Assembly (NCBI GenBank): GCA_019550975.1
Contig: SDWH01000006.1
Location: 107,049-171,048, forward strand
Source: Bacteroidales bacterium SW299
Lineage (GTDB): Bacteria; Bacteroidota; Bacteroidia; Bacteroidales; Bacteroidaceae
Length of the DNA stretch: 64,000 bases
Direction: 5' to 3'
Shown here: piece after piece, positions 17,674-28,763 of the stretch
How positions within the stretch are numbered: the stretch's first letter is position 1
How the letters are laid out: every line of letters starts with the position of its first letter
The notes under the pieces: model-generated
Told to the model about the DNA's origin: nothing
The model's input: the letters and a program-made list of their open reading frames with translations, nothing else
Databases searched by the model: none
Program-made: the position numbers and the translations under genes

Positions 17674-17747
17674 GGTCGCGTAGCTCAACTGAATAGAGCA
17701 TCTGACTACGGATCAGAAGGTTACAGGTTTGAATCCTGTCGCGATCA
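17674..17747 (+). tRNA. tRNA-Arg (ACG), copy 1
   Basis: Cloverleaf of 74 nt without encoded CCA. Acceptor GGTCGCG pairs with CGCGATC (one G-U). D-arm GCTCAACTGAATAGAGC, anticodon stem TCTGA/TCAGA with loop CTACGGA (anticodon ACG), T-arm ACAGG/CCTGT with loop TTTGAAT. It reads CGN codons after A34-to-inosine editing. Confidence 0.95.
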
Positions 17748-17772
17748 CCTCAGAGATTTGGCCATATTTGCT

Positions 17773-17846
17773 GGCCGCGTAGCTCAACTGAATAGAGCAT
17801 CTGACTACGGATCAGAAGGTTACAGGTTTGAATCCTGTCGCGGTCA
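17773..17846 (+). tRNA. tRNA-Arg (ACG), copy 2
   Basis: Same body as copy 1. The acceptor is GGCCGCG/CGCGGTC: the third pair has changed from T-A to C-G on both sides, so pairing is kept. Confidence 0.95.
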
Positions 17847-17870
17847 CAAAAGGAGAAAACATCAAGTGTC

Positions 17871-17944
17871 GGTCGCGTAGCTCAACTGAATAGAGCATCT
17901 GACTACGGATCAGAAGGTTACAGGTTTGAATCCTGTCGCGATCA
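17871..17944 (+). tRNA. tRNA-Arg (ACG), copy 3
   Basis: Identical in sequence to copy 1 over 74 nt. The spacers between copies (25 and 24 bp) are unrelated to each other, so the array is a set of gene duplications rather than one long repeat. Confidence 0.95.
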
Positions 17945-17946
17945 CA

Positions 17947-17990
17947 AAGAGAGGACATTTCCGCTGATGAAAATATCCTCTCTTGTTTTT
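17947..17990 (+). terminator. Terminator of the tRNA cluster
   Basis: AAGAGAGGA (17947-17955) pairs with TCCTCTCTT (17976-17984), followed by GTTTTTATTTT. Confidence 0.8.
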
Positions 17991-18032
17991 ATTTTCTATC
18001 TCTCCCTTTCTCGAACAGCCAGACACAAAAAA

Positions 18033-18074
18033 GCACAGGAAACGGCATCTTTCGCAATCCGCCGTTTCCTGTGC
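18033..18074 (-). terminator. Terminator of dapA
   Basis: GCACAGGAAACGGC (18033-18046) pairs perfectly with GCCGTTTCCTGTGC (18061-18074). The minus-strand continuation is TTTTTTGTG. Confidence 0.85.
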
Positions 18075-18092
18075 CTCAATATCGCAAACCGA

Positions 18093-18986
18093 TCAGCACT
18101 TGATCTTCAGTTCGTCCAGAATCCGCCGCATCTGTTCGTAAGTGGTAATGCGGGTAGGAACCAGCGGCAGGCGCAGACGGTTCTTAATCATTCCCATCAT
18201 GCTCAGCATCGCCTTCACTCCCGCCGGATTACCGTCTACAAACAGAAGCTTGAACAGTTCCGTAAACTTGTGGTGTATGGTCAGCGCGTTCTGATAGTCG
18301 CCGGCAAGAGCCAGGCGGGTCATGCGGCTGAATTCGCGCGGGAACGCATTTCCTATAACCGAAATCACACCTACCGCTCCCAGCGTTATCAGCGGGAACG
18401 TTATGCCGTCATCTCCCGAAATCACGTCAAAGTTCTCGGGCTTGTGCTTGATGATGTCGTCCATCTGCGTGATGTTTCCCGAGGCTTCCTTGATAGCGAC
18501 GATATTGTCGAAATCGCGCGCCAGGCGCAGCGTGGTTTCTGCCGTCATGTTCACCCCCGTACGTCCGGGAACGTTGTAAAGCACTATCGGAAGCTTGGTG
18601 GAGTTGGCTATCGCCTTATAATGCTGGTAAATGCCCTCCTGCGACGGTTTGTTGTAATAGGGAACCACTACCAGAACAGCGTCCACACCGGTCATATCAT
18701 CGTTCTGCAACGTGTCGATAACAGTCTGTGTGCTGTTTGCGCCTACTCCCAGCAAAATGGGGACACGCCCGTTTACACGTTCAACAACCAGCTGCTTGAT
18801 TTTCTTCTTTTCTTCTGCCGACAGCGTAGGCGTTTCTGCCGTTGTCCCCAGCACACAAAGAAAGTCAACTCCGTTCTGTATCTGATATTCCACCAGACGC
18901 ATCAGCGACTGGTAGTCGACACTGCCGTCATCATTGAAGGGAGTGATGAGTGCCACCCCCATTCCTTTTAGTCTTCTGCGTATCAT
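18093..18986 (-). CDS. dapA: 4-hydroxy-tetrahydrodipicolinate synthase
   Basis: Condenses pyruvate with aspartate semialdehyde in lysine and diaminopimelate synthesis. 297 residues, the usual length. Visible signatures: the N-terminal GMGVALITPFNDDGSVD, the pyruvate-binding GTTAE, the catalytic Tyr in LPIVLYNVPGRTG and the Schiff-base Lys in VAIKEASG. Cytosolic tetramer in known members. It stands alone with its own promoter and terminator. Confidence 0.97.
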   Translation of the reverse strand: MIRRRLKGMGVALITPFNDDGSVDYQSLMRLVEYQIQNGVDFLCVLGTTAETPTLSAEEKKKIKQLVVERVNGRVPILLGVGANSTQTVIDTLQNDDMTGVDAVLVVVPYYNKPSQEGIYQHYKAIANSTKLPIVLYNVPGRTGVNMTAETTLRLARDFDNIVAIKEASGNITQMDDIIKHKPENFDVISGDDGITFPLITLGAVGVISVIGNAFPREFSRMTRLALAGDYQNALTIHHKFTELFKLLFVDGNPAGVKAMLSMMGMIKNRLRLPLVPTRITTYEQMRRILDELKIKC

Positions 18987-19016
18987 AAATGAGTTCTAAA
19001 CACTTTAATAGATGTA

Positions 19017-19024
19017 CAAAAGTA
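19017..19024 (-). promoter_or_regulatory. -7 element for dapA
   Basis: Minus-strand TACTTTTG (perfect TAnnTTTG), about 30 bp from the dapA ATG; no clear -33. Confidence 0.4.
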
Positions 19025-19098
19025 CGAATATTTTCTTTTTACCCTGCATTTTTAATCGTTTTTTTACGCTTTGCATGTATTATGTAAAAATATGTATC

Positions 19099-21848
<2,750 letters not shown>

Positions 21849-21850
21849 AA

Positions 21851-21938
21851 AATAAGCCGTCAAGTGGATTAAAGTTATTCGTCACGCAAGATAAAATAAG
21901 CCGTTAAGTGAATTAAAATAAGCCGTCATCTTTTTGCC
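21851..21938. repeat. 22-bp tandem repeat, four units (family 2, locus 1)
   Basis: Four head-to-tail units with exact 22-bp spacing start at 21851, 21873, 21895 and 21917. Units 1, 3 and 4 begin AATAAGCCGTC/T; units 1 and 3 share AAGTGRATTAA; unit 2 is diverged (AGTTATTCGTCACG). On the reverse strand the consensus is close to that of the array at 56477-56564 (TTnATCnnnnTRACGG..). Confidence 0.8.
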
Positions 21939-21940
21939 GG

Positions 21941-21984
21941 AAAAGTGCGGTGCGCCGTCTGTGGTGGTGCGCCGCACTTTTTTA
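21941..21984 (+). terminator. Terminator of trmD
   Basis: AAAAGTGCGGTGCGCC (21941-21956) pairs with GGTGCGCCGCACTTTT (21966-21981), with two G-U pairs, then TTTATAA. Confidence 0.75.
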
Positions 21985-22121
21985 TAAATGCCCGTCATCA
22001 AGAGTCCCCGCGGCAGACTTCCTCCTCTTTCATCAGCCGCCGGATGCTTTTGTACATCAACGGTCCGGATAACAGTCTTATTATTAGCAATATAGCGAAA
22101 CGGAATGTACATGCGCCATGT

Positions 22122-22152
22122 CTTGCAGAATCCTTTACAAGGATTATATTTG
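22122..22152 (+). promoter_or_regulatory. Promoter of the fimbrillin-like lipoprotein gene
   Basis: CTTG at 22122-22125, 19-bp spacer, perfect TATATTTG at 22145-22152; the ATG is 19-28 bp downstream. Confidence 0.55.
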
Positions 22153-22170
22153 CCGCGATCAACATAAAAT

Positions 22171-23907
22171 ATGACTGTTATGAATCATCTGATAAAACAT
22201 TATTTTCCCTCCCTTGTACTTTCAGGTTTGTTCTTCTCGGCTTCTTGCACAGATGACAATGAGATGATGCGGATCTCAAACAGTATCCGTTTCACATCGG
22301 ATGTCCGGAATGCCTGGCTTCCCGTCGGAACAAGAAGCATGGCAGAAGACACCCATCCGTCAGTCTCTTCTCTGGAGACTGACGGTATGAATCTCCTTTA
22401 CCTGCACACCCTCTATGCCGACAGCATAGAGCCGCAGTTTGCGGATAATGCCAGCCCGTCCACCCGTGCCGCTCCGGCAAGCGCCGGCGACATGTACGAA
22501 ACGTTCGGTGTGTCGGCCTATTCATATACGGGTGACTGGAACGGTACGGAACTTCCGAATTACATGTATGACGTTTCGGTCGACAGTCCGCACACAAAGA
22601 CGTTAAGGGAGCTGAGGACCGTACTGGGAACGAAAGAAGCGCCTTACAACCTGGCGAACGGCAAAGGCGGCTCCGCGGTTGAGAATACCGCCAACTGCTA
22701 CGTAATCGGCGCTCCGGGATATTATTCCTTCCCCCTGGTGTATGGCAACGCGATCAAGGACGGAGCAGCCAACAGTTCTGCGTATACCTCTGCCGCAGCG
22801 TCAAGTTCCAGCATCCTGAATCCGTTCGTCAACCATGCGGGAGCTGGCATCAAAGCTCCCTATCTCACGGATAACGGCTGTACGCCCGCTTATGCGGAGC
22901 TGGTCTGGCAGGATGCCTCTTCATTAGTCAGCGAAATCAGGTACAACACAGGAAGCAACGGCGGGAATATCTCTTTCAAGGTAGACAAGCATACCATACA
23001 GCAAGGCAACGCGGTGATTGCCGTCAAGGACGCTTCGGGCACCGTTCTCTGGTCATGGCACATCTGGGTGACGGACGAGGATGTGGACAATGCCATTGAG
23101 GTGACCAATCACCAGAATGTGAGATACAGGTTTATGCCCGTCCCTCTCGGATGGTGTGATGGAGAAACCGTCACCTACGGCGCGCGCGGCTGCAAGGTAC
23201 GCTTTACTGCCGGTGAGCAGACAGCCGATATTGCCGTTTCCCAAAACAGCTCAACTGTCACTACCGGAGGCAATCATCCTTATTACCAATGGGGACGCAA
23301 GGACCCTTTCCGTCCGTCCAACGGCGGGAACGGCAACAAAACATGGTATGATGCAAACGGCACCGCTTCTGCCGCTCATATGAAAGTGGAGGCATTCCCG
23401 TATGGTACGGAATGTATCAGAAACTATATACTCAAGCCCGATGTGATGCAAAAGAATCCGTCGGGTGACAACACCTGCCGCAACCTGTGGAACGCCGACA
23501 ACAATACGTATTCTGCCAACGACAACCAGGTCGTCAAAACCGTTTACGATCCTTGTCCTGTCGGTTTCAAGCTTCCTGCCAACAATGCATTTACGGGATT
23601 TACAACAACGGGAGGAAATACCTCTAACACTTCTCCAGCCAACGGAACTTGGGACAGCGCCCGCAAAGGCTGGAACTTCTACGCCCGGGCAAACAGGACC
23701 GGACAGCAGATTTTCTTCCCGGCATCGGGTTCCCGCAACTATTCCGACGGCAGTTTGAGTCTTGTCGGAAGTTACGGCTTATATTGGCTGGCCGGACCGA
23801 ACAACGAACGCAGCGGGTGGCGCTTGAATTTCTTCTCGTCGTATGTGAATCCCTTGGGCAACTACTACCGCTCGGCCGGGTATGGCGTGTTTCCTGCCCA
23901 AGAGTAA
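22171..23907 (+). CDS. Fimbrillin-like surface lipoprotein
   Basis: Exported lipoprotein of 578 residues (575 from the second ATG at 22180): signal MNHLIKHYFPSLVLSGLFF with lipobox SASC. The N-terminal part resembles the fimbrillin fold (SIRFTSDV.., GTRS.., with an ETFGVSAYSY segment). The C-terminal third has the Bacteroidales paralogous pattern VYDPCPVGFKLP, GWNFYARANRTGQ, IFFPASGSRNYSDGSL, YWLAGPN and an end like VFPAQE. Such proteins sit at pilus tips or on the surface. There is no fim/mfa gene cluster around it, so it stands alone. Its ligand is unknown. Confidence 0.78.
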   Translation: MTVMNHLIKHYFPSLVLSGLFFSASCTDDNEMMRISNSIRFTSDVRNAWLPVGTRSMAEDTHPSVSSLETDGMNLLYLHTLYADSIEPQFADNASPSTRAAPASAGDMYETFGVSAYSYTGDWNGTELPNYMYDVSVDSPHTKTLRELRTVLGTKEAPYNLANGKGGSAVENTANCYVIGAPGYYSFPLVYGNAIKDGAANSSAYTSAAASSSSILNPFVNHAGAGIKAPYLTDNGCTPAYAELVWQDASSLVSEIRYNTGSNGGNISFKVDKHTIQQGNAVIAVKDASGTVLWSWHIWVTDEDVDNAIEVTNHQNVRYRFMPVPLGWCDGETVTYGARGCKVRFTAGEQTADIAVSQNSSTVTTGGNHPYYQWGRKDPFRPSNGGNGNKTWYDANGTASAAHMKVEAFPYGTECIRNYILKPDVMQKNPSGDNTCRNLWNADNNTYSANDNQVVKTVYDPCPVGFKLPANNAFTGFTTTGGNTSNTSPANGTWDSARKGWNFYARANRTGQQIFFPASGSRNYSDGSLSLVGSYGLYWLAGPNNERSGWRLNFFSSYVNPLGNYYRSAGYGVFPAQE

Positions 23908-23943
23908 AAAAGAATGGTCCGGAGGATTGACAAGAAGGTATAA

Positions 23944-23996
23944 AAAGAGGCTCTTTCAAAGATGAATGCTGATTTTCATTTTGAAAGAGCCTCTTT
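23944..23996. terminator. Bidirectional 17-bp palindromic terminator
   Basis: A perfect 17-bp stem: AAAGAGGCTCTTTCAAA (23944-23960) and TTTGAAAGAGCCTCTTT (23980-23996), loop GATGAATGCTGATTTTCAT. It lies between the convergent lipoprotein and pyrD genes and serves both. A covarying relative occurs at 29226-29271. Confidence 0.85.
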
Positions 23997-24034
23997 ATAT
24001 CTTAAAACAGAAATTGCGTTGTCAATGTCCGGTA

Positions 24035-24946
24035 TTATACCTCCAAAGCTCCGACAATGTCCTCTACGGAAGCGTAGCCGTGACGCTCAAGGTAATCGTT
24101 TATTCCGGCTACAACCTTGACCGTTACGGCCGGATCAATGAAATTGGCTGTCCCGATCTGGACGGCCGACGCTCCCGCCAGCAGGAACTCCACGGCATCG
24201 CGCCAGTTCATGATGCCGCCGAGCCCGATCACCGGAATCTTCACGGCTTTGGCCACCTGCCATACCATGCGCAGTGCGATAGGCTTTACGGCGGCACCGC
24301 TCATGCCCCCGGTAACAGTCGACAGAACCGGCTTGCGCTTTTCTGCATCAATCGCCATTCCCAGCAGGGTGTTGATGAGCGAAACGCTGTCGGCTCCGGC
24401 GCCTTCAACGGCGCGTGCTATCTCTGCAATGTCCGTCACATTCGGAGAGAGTTTTACGATCAGCGTCTTCTTGTAGACCTTGCGGACAGCGCTCACCACC
24501 TCTGCCGCTCCGTGTGCCGAAACGCCGAATGCCATTCCTCCCTGCTTCACGTTCGGGCAGGAAATGTTCAGCTCGATTGCCGGAATATGCTCCAGTTCGT
24601 TGATGATGGATGCCGTTTCAGCGTAATCCTCCACCTGCGACCCCGAAACATTCACAATCATGTTGGTCTTGATGTCCTTGATCTGGGGATAGATGTGATC
24701 TGCAAAATAGTGCACGCCCTTGTTCTGAAGCCCCACCGCATTCAGCATCCCCATGGGAGTTTCTGCCATGCGCGGATACGGGTTTCCCTCCCTCGGCAGA
24801 AGTGTGGTTCCCTTGACGATGATTCCGCCTATATCTTCCAGATTGACGAAATCCTGAAACTCCAGTCCATAACCGAATGTACCCGATGCCGTCATCACCG
24901 GATTCTTCATTTCCAGTTGTCCTATCTTTACTTTTAAATCTGCCAT
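24035..24946 (-). CDS. pyrD: Dihydroorotate dehydrogenase B, catalytic subunit
   Basis: Oxidises dihydroorotate to orotate in pyrimidine synthesis, using FMN and passing electrons to PyrK and NAD. 303 residues, class 1B. Visible: [12 protein letters not shown], the FMN-site Lys in [15 protein letters not shown], the catalytic-loop Cys in [13 protein letters not shown], and the phosphate-binding GLGGI and [11 protein letters not shown]. Its start overlaps the 3' end of pyrK by 13 bp, so translation is coupled. Confidence 0.97.
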   Translation of the reverse strand: MADLKVKIGQLEMKNPVMTASGTFGYGLEFQDFVNLEDIGGIIVKGTTLLPREGNPYPRMAETPMGMLNAVGLQNKGVHYFADHIYPQIKDIKTNMIVNVSGSQVEDYAETASIINELEHIPAIELNISCPNVKQGGMAFGVSAHGAAEVVSAVRKVYKKTLIVKLSPNVTDIAEIARAVEGAGADSVSLINTLLGMAIDAEKRKPVLSTVTGGMSGAAVKPIALRMVWQVAKAVKIPVIGLGGIMNWRDAVEFLLAGASAVQIGTANFIDPAVTVKVVAGINDYLERHGYASVEDIVGALEV

Positions 24947-25710
24947 AACAATTTCTTTATATTAAATACCGGACCTTCTTTGCATACACACACATGCCCC
25001 TCATCGGTCTTTTCAACGCAGCACAGGCAAGCTCCCACGCCGCAGGCCATCGTGTTCTCCAGCGACACTTCGCATTCGATGCCGTTTGCTTTGGCGTATC
25101 TGGCCACCGCTACCATCATAGGCTTCGGGCCGCAGGTGTATATCATGTCAAACTTCTCCCGCTGCAGGATGCTGTGCATCGTAACGTATCCTTTCTCTCC
25201 AGCGCTTCCGTCTTCTGTGGTGGTGAACACTTCTCCATAGGCGGCAAACTGTTCAAGCTGAAGCAGGTCGTTTTTAGAGCGCGCTCCCAGCAGAAATACA
25301 GGCTTGAATCCCTTTTCCGCAAGAACTTTTCCGAAATAAAGCATCGGGGCAGTTCCTACACCTCCGCCCACAAGAAGCACTTTCTTCGCGCAGTCGGAAA
25401 GCACGCTGAATCCGTTCCCCAGCGGAAGCACCGCGTTCACTGTGTCGCCTTTCTTCACTGTAGCCAGCTTGCGGGTTCCGTCGCCCACGAGCTGTACAAG
25501 AAACCAGACTTCATTCTTTTCCCTGTCCACAAAATTGATAGAGATGGGCCGCCGCAGAAAAGTCGTGCTGGAGCCGTCGATGCGTATCTCGGCAAACTGT
25601 CCGGGCAGCATTTCAGGCAAAGGCGCGTCTTGAGTCAGCTTGATCAATACATAATTGGCATGCAAGCTGAGATTTTCCGTAACCGTAAGGTCTAAAACAT
25701 ATTTTTTCAT
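24934..25710 (-). CDS. pyrK: Dihydroorotate dehydrogenase B, electron transfer subunit
   Basis: Carries FAD and a [2Fe-2S] cluster between PyrD and NAD. 258 residues. The FAD-binding motif RRPISINF, the NAD-binding [12 protein letters not shown] and the cluster cysteines CGVGACLCC with the later CVC are all present. It is transcribed before pyrD in a two-gene operon. Confidence 0.96.
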   Translation of the reverse strand: MKKYVLDLTVTENLSLHANYVLIKLTQDAPLPEMLPGQFAEIRIDGSSTTFLRRPISINFVDREKNEVWFLVQLVGDGTRKLATVKKGDTVNAVLPLGNGFSVLSDCAKKVLLVGGGVGTAPMLYFGKVLAEKGFKPVFLLGARSKNDLLQLEQFAAYGEVFTTTEDGSAGEKGYVTMHSILQREKFDMIYTCGPKPMMVAVARYAKANGIECEVSLENTMACGVGACLCCVEKTDEGHVCVCKEGPVFNIKKLLWQI

Positions 25711-25739
25711 ACAAGTCAGATAAATTCAGTTCTGGAATG

Positions 25740-25747
25740 CAAAGATA
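25740..25747 (-). promoter_or_regulatory. -7 element for pyrK-pyrD
   Basis: Minus-strand TATCTTTG, a perfect TAnnTTTG, 29 bp upstream of the pyrK ATG. Confidence 0.45.
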
Positions 25748-25793
25748 AGCATTTGCAGCCAATTACAGAAGAACTTCGGGCTTGTCTGACGGG

Positions 25794-26246
25794 TCATTTT
25801 TCAGGCCGGAACACTTCGAATGTGCCGTTGTCGAAAAAAATTCTTATTTCAGAGATTTTCGGCTGCGGCTTTTCGATGTACTTAATCTTCTCAATTACAG
25901 TTTCTTTAGGTGGAAAAACATGATTGTCTGAGGCGTTTTCCCTGGAAAAATCAGCACCGCCCGAAGGGTTGCGCGCGATTTCCGCATTCTCGGCCGTTCT
26001 GTTGCCTGATGCAAACAGATCCGGAACCGGATTTTCCTCTTCTTTCATCTGTCCCTCGCCATAAAGCAGCCAATTGAGATTCACATAAGGACACGCCTTG
26101 TGTATACGCATTACGACCTCCAGGCTCGGATTGTTTCTCCCGCTGAAAATGTGCGAAAGCGAAGAGGTAGAAATGCCCAGCTTTTCTGCAAATTCAGCAT
26201 TGGTCAATCCTTCATTTTGCATGATTTTATAGATTCTGTCCTTCAT
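25794..26246 (-). CDS. XRE-family transcriptional regulator
   Basis: DNA-binding protein of 150 residues. Residues about 1-65 form a Cro/CI-type helix-turn-helix (LTNAEFAEKLGISTSSLSHI, then FSGRNNPSLEVVMRI). A proline- and charge-rich linker follows, and the last 25 residues form a short beta-like end (ISEIRIFFDNGTFEVFRP). It has a strong promoter and a long AT-rich region full of palindromes upstream, which may hold its operators. Its targets are unknown. Confidence 0.87.
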   Translation of the reverse strand: MKDRIYKIMQNEGLTNAEFAEKLGISTSSLSHIFSGRNNPSLEVVMRIHKACPYVNLNWLLYGEGQMKEEENPVPDLFASGNRTAENAEIARNPSGGADFSRENASDNHVFPPKETVIEKIKYIEKPQPKISEIRIFFDNGTFEVFRPEK

Positions 26247-26278
26247 TTACATTTGGAATTTGAGCGTTAACGTAGTTA

Positions 26279-26310
26279 CAAAAGTAAGAATTTAGTTTTA
26301 TAAATGCAAA
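26279..26310 (-). promoter_or_regulatory. Promoter of the XRE regulator
   Basis: On the minus strand TTTG (26307-26310), 20-bp spacer, perfect TACTTTTG (26279-26286), 33 bp upstream of the ATG. Confidence 0.65.
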
Positions 26311-26333
26311 CTCTTGTTTGTTTATATTTGTAT

Positions 26334-26392
26334 AATACAGATGTATACGTGTCAATACATCTGTATTATTTACATGTGTAAATACATCTGTG
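26334..26392. promoter_or_regulatory. Cluster of inverted repeats upstream of the XRE promoter (candidate operators)
   Basis: AATACAGATGTAT (26334-26346) and ATACATCTGTATT (26355-26367) form a perfect 13-bp inverted repeat with an 8-nt loop. TTTACA-TG-TGTAAA (26369-26382) and ATACATCTGT (26383-26392) follow. All share the core TACANNTGTA or half of it. Confidence 0.5.
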
Positions 26393-26850
26393 AAGGCATA
26401 TTGAATAAGTTTCAGTTTTTAGCATAACAACATGGTTATTAGAGAATTATTTATGTAAGACCAATACATTTCCGCTTTAGTTTACCGATGTATACGCCTG
26501 TTGTACCTCAATCTTTAAACTACACTTGAGATAAAGGAAGTAAATGGCTGGTTTATAATACTATACCATCATATTCACTCGTTGTATCTTTATGCGTTTT
26601 ACAAATGCAATCAATTGGTTTACAGTAATATATAGAAGCAAATTTCCATCTTTACATTTGACAAACATACACAATCCCCTACCCTTTTATTACAAATGGA
26701 ATAAAAAATTATTAGATACATATGTAAAGCATATTTTTTAGAAGCATTCTGATTACATATGTGAATTATGTTTATTATTAGAAAGTGTCCTATTTTTTAT
26801 TTGTCAGAGCTGCCTTTGTACTTCCAGATATGGTGGCGTAGAAATGGAAA

Positions 26851-26900
26851 CAGCAATACGCATCTCCCTGTGTTGGCAATCCGGCAAATGCGTACTGCTG
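26851..26900 (-). terminator. Probable terminator of holA
   Basis: CAGCAATACGCAT (26851-26863) pairs with ATGCGTACTGCTG (26888-26900) with one mismatch; the minus-strand continuation is TTTCCATTTCT. It lies 16-66 bp after the holA stop. Confidence 0.5.
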
Positions 26901-26916
26901 TTCTTTAGATTCCGGT

Positions 26917-27930
26917 TTAGTGCAAAATGAAGAAGACCAGGTCCCGGAGCAGATCTTCATCGGATATCGAAGGATTCCCCACACCCTTCGATTTGGCATC
27001 ACAGTTGCGTATGGCACTGATAATCTGCAGCACCTTGTTTCCCGAAAACTTCTGCATGGCAGCCATATAATCCTTTGCTTGCCAGGGAGAGCGGAGACCG
27101 AGAAACGCTGCGATTCCCTGTTCGTTTCTCTGAGGCGCATAATACGCGAGCATCAGATTTGAAAAGAAATTAAAGAGTACGGCGAGCGTCATCTGCAGCG
27201 GGTTGTTTTTGGGATTGTCCCCAAAATACTTGATTATCTGGTTTGCCTTAAGCACATCTTTCGCAATGAGAGCGCTTCTCAGTTCGAAGTTGTTGTAATC
27301 CTTGCTGATTCCTATGTTCCGTTCGATCTGTTCCGGAGTAATCCGCCGCTGTCCCGATGGAAGCGTAATGACAAGCTTTTCCAGTTCTCCCGCCATCCTG
27401 TTAAGGTCGGCCCCTATGAACTCCGCCATCATCTCGGAAGCCTTAGGCTCGATTTCGATCTTCTTGCGCTTCAGATACGAAGAGATGAATCCGGGGAGCT
27501 GGCTGTCCTTGAGTTTTTTCGATTCAAAAAGTACGCCGCGCTTCTCAATCTCGGCTACAATCTTCTTTCTCCTGTCCAGCGAACCGTGCTTGTAGCAGAA
27601 CACGAGAATCGTGGAAAGCAGAGGCTTTTGCAGATAATAAGTCAGGTCGTCCAGATTTCTCAACCCCTGCGCTTCCTTGACCACCACGACCTGGTGTTCC
27701 GACATCATCGGATAGCGCCTCGCCGCATTGATTATCGCAGCCATATCCGTATCCGTTCCGAACAGGACGGTCTGGTTGAACTCCTTTTCAGTTTCCGTCA
27801 GAACGGTATCCAGGATATAGTCGCTGATGCGGTCGATATAATAGTCTTCTTCACCCATCAGAAAATATACGGGAGCGTAGACACGGTTCTTGAGGTTGCG
27901 CACGATTTCTTCGTAAGTAGTTTCTTTCAT
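26917..27930 (-). CDS. holA: DNA polymerase III delta subunit
   Basis: Clamp-loader subunit that opens the sliding clamp. 337 residues, the normal length. Features: the N-terminal PVYFLMGEEDYYIDRISD, the AAA-like but ATP-independent core, and a C-terminal helical collar region. It is encoded downstream of AMP nucleosidase by only 2 bp, so these two genes are one transcript. Confidence 0.93.
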   Translation of the reverse strand: MKETTYEEIVRNLKNRVYAPVYFLMGEEDYYIDRISDYILDTVLTETEKEFNQTVLFGTDTDMAAIINAARRYPMMSEHQVVVVKEAQGLRNLDDLTYYLQKPLLSTILVFCYKHGSLDRRKKIVAEIEKRGVLFESKKLKDSQLPGFISSYLKRKKIEIEPKASEMMAEFIGADLNRMAGELEKLVITLPSGQRRITPEQIERNIGISKDYNNFELRSALIAKDVLKANQIIKYFGDNPKNNPLQMTLAVLFNFFSNLMLAYYAPQRNEQGIAAFLGLRSPWQAKDYMAAMQKFSGNKVLQIISAIRNCDAKSKGVGNPSISDEDLLRDLVFFILH

Positions 27931-27932
27931 TC

Positions 27933-28709
27933 TTACCAGTCAAATTTCAGGTGTTTTACGGTTTTCTTTTCTTCAATGATCATGCGGAGGGCGGAGATTC
28001 CGATTTCCACATGTTCAGTGACAAAGTTTCTTGTCACGAGCGAATCGCTCTCCTCAGTCTTGATTCCTTCAGGAATCATCGGCTGGTCGGATACGAGCAG
28101 CAATGCCCCCGTCGGTATGTGGTTTGCGAATCCGCATGTGAAAAGCGTGGCGGTTTCCATATCTACCGCCATCGCCCGAGTCTTGAGCAGGTAGTTCTTG
28201 AATGCTTCATCATGTTCCCATATTCTTCTGTTGGTGGTATACACCGTCCCGGTCCAGTAGTCGCGGGCATGGTCACGGATGGCAGACGACACGGCACGCT
28301 GAAGCATGAACGCAGGCAATGCCGGAACTTCGGGAGGATAATAGTCGTTTGAAGTGCCTTCTCCCCGTATGGCAGCGATGGGAAGGATGAAATCGCCAAT
28401 TCTGTTCTTTTTTGATATGCCCCCGCATTTGCCGAGAAAAAGACAGGCTTTCGGATGGACGGCGCTCAGCAGATCCATGATGATGGCAGCGTTGGGACTG
28501 CCCATTCCGAAATTGATGATTGTAATATCCTCGGCATGAGCCGAAGTCATGTTGGCATCATGTCCCAGTACGGGAACTCCGAAATGAGCGGCAAACAGCT
28601 CGACGTATTTGTTGAAGTTTGTCAACAGAATGTACTCTCCGAAATCCTCCAGTCTTCGTTTTGTGTAGCGCGGCAGCCAGTTTGCCACTATTTCTTCCTT
28701 GGTTTTCAT
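27933..28709 (-). CDS. AMP nucleosidase-type phosphorylase-family enzyme
   Basis: Protein of 258 residues in the purine nucleoside phosphorylase superfamily; relatives are annotated as AMP nucleosidase (AMP to adenine and ribose 5-phosphate). The ATG at 28709 (MKTKEEIVANW) is preferred to one 15 codons upstream. Visible signatures: INFGMGSPNAAIIMDLL, FLGKCGGI and the Met-Glu sugar-binding MAVDMETATLFTCG. Cytosolic. First gene of a unit with holA. Confidence 0.88.
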   Translation of the reverse strand: MKTKEEIVANWLPRYTKRRLEDFGEYILLTNFNKYVELFAAHFGVPVLGHDANMTSAHAEDITIINFGMGSPNAAIIMDLLSAVHPKACLFLGKCGGISKKNRIGDFILPIAAIRGEGTSNDYYPPEVPALPAFMLQRAVSSAIRDHARDYWTGTVYTTNRRIWEHDEAFKNYLLKTRAMAVDMETATLFTCGFANHIPTGALLLVSDQPMIPEGIKTEESDSLVTRNFVTEHVEIGISALRMIIEEKKTVKHLKFDW

Positions 28710-28717
28710 ATTCTTTT

Positions 28718-28761
28718 CGTATTTTTGCGACAGAAAAATTGTCTTTAAACGCAAAAATACG
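28718..28761. promoter_or_regulatory. Divergent promoter region with mirrored -7 elements
   Basis: CGTATTTTTGCG (28718-28729) and CGCAAAAATACG (28750-28761) form a perfect 12-bp inverted repeat. Each arm contains a TATTTTTG -7 element: plus strand 28720-28727 for the HsdR_N gene, minus strand 28752-28759 for the AMP nucleosidase. -33 elements are weak. Confidence 0.45.
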
Positions 28762-28763
28762 AA

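Larger units (their letters stand above)
21849..22170. other. Intergenic region trmD to lipoprotein gene
   Basis: 322 bp without a gene. It holds the 22-bp repeat array, the trmD terminator (21941-21984) and the promoter of the next gene (22122-22152). In the remaining 22000-22120 I see no further feature. Confidence 0.7.
26247..26916. other. AT-rich intergenic region with repeated TACA..TGTA palindromes
   Basis: 670 bp without a gene, much more AT-rich than its surroundings. It holds the XRE promoter, a 13-bp inverted repeat (26334-26367), several TACATnTGTA-like sites (for example 26369-26382, 26383-26392, near 26716-26726 and 26753-26763), and the holA terminator. A plus-strand -7-like TATATTTG (26323-26330) has no gene downstream. 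Confidence 0.6.

Noticed and set aside
26790..27140. Minus-strand frame overlapping the 3' end of holA
   Set aside because: Mostly out of frame within holA; its tail lies in the hairpin that probably terminates holA.
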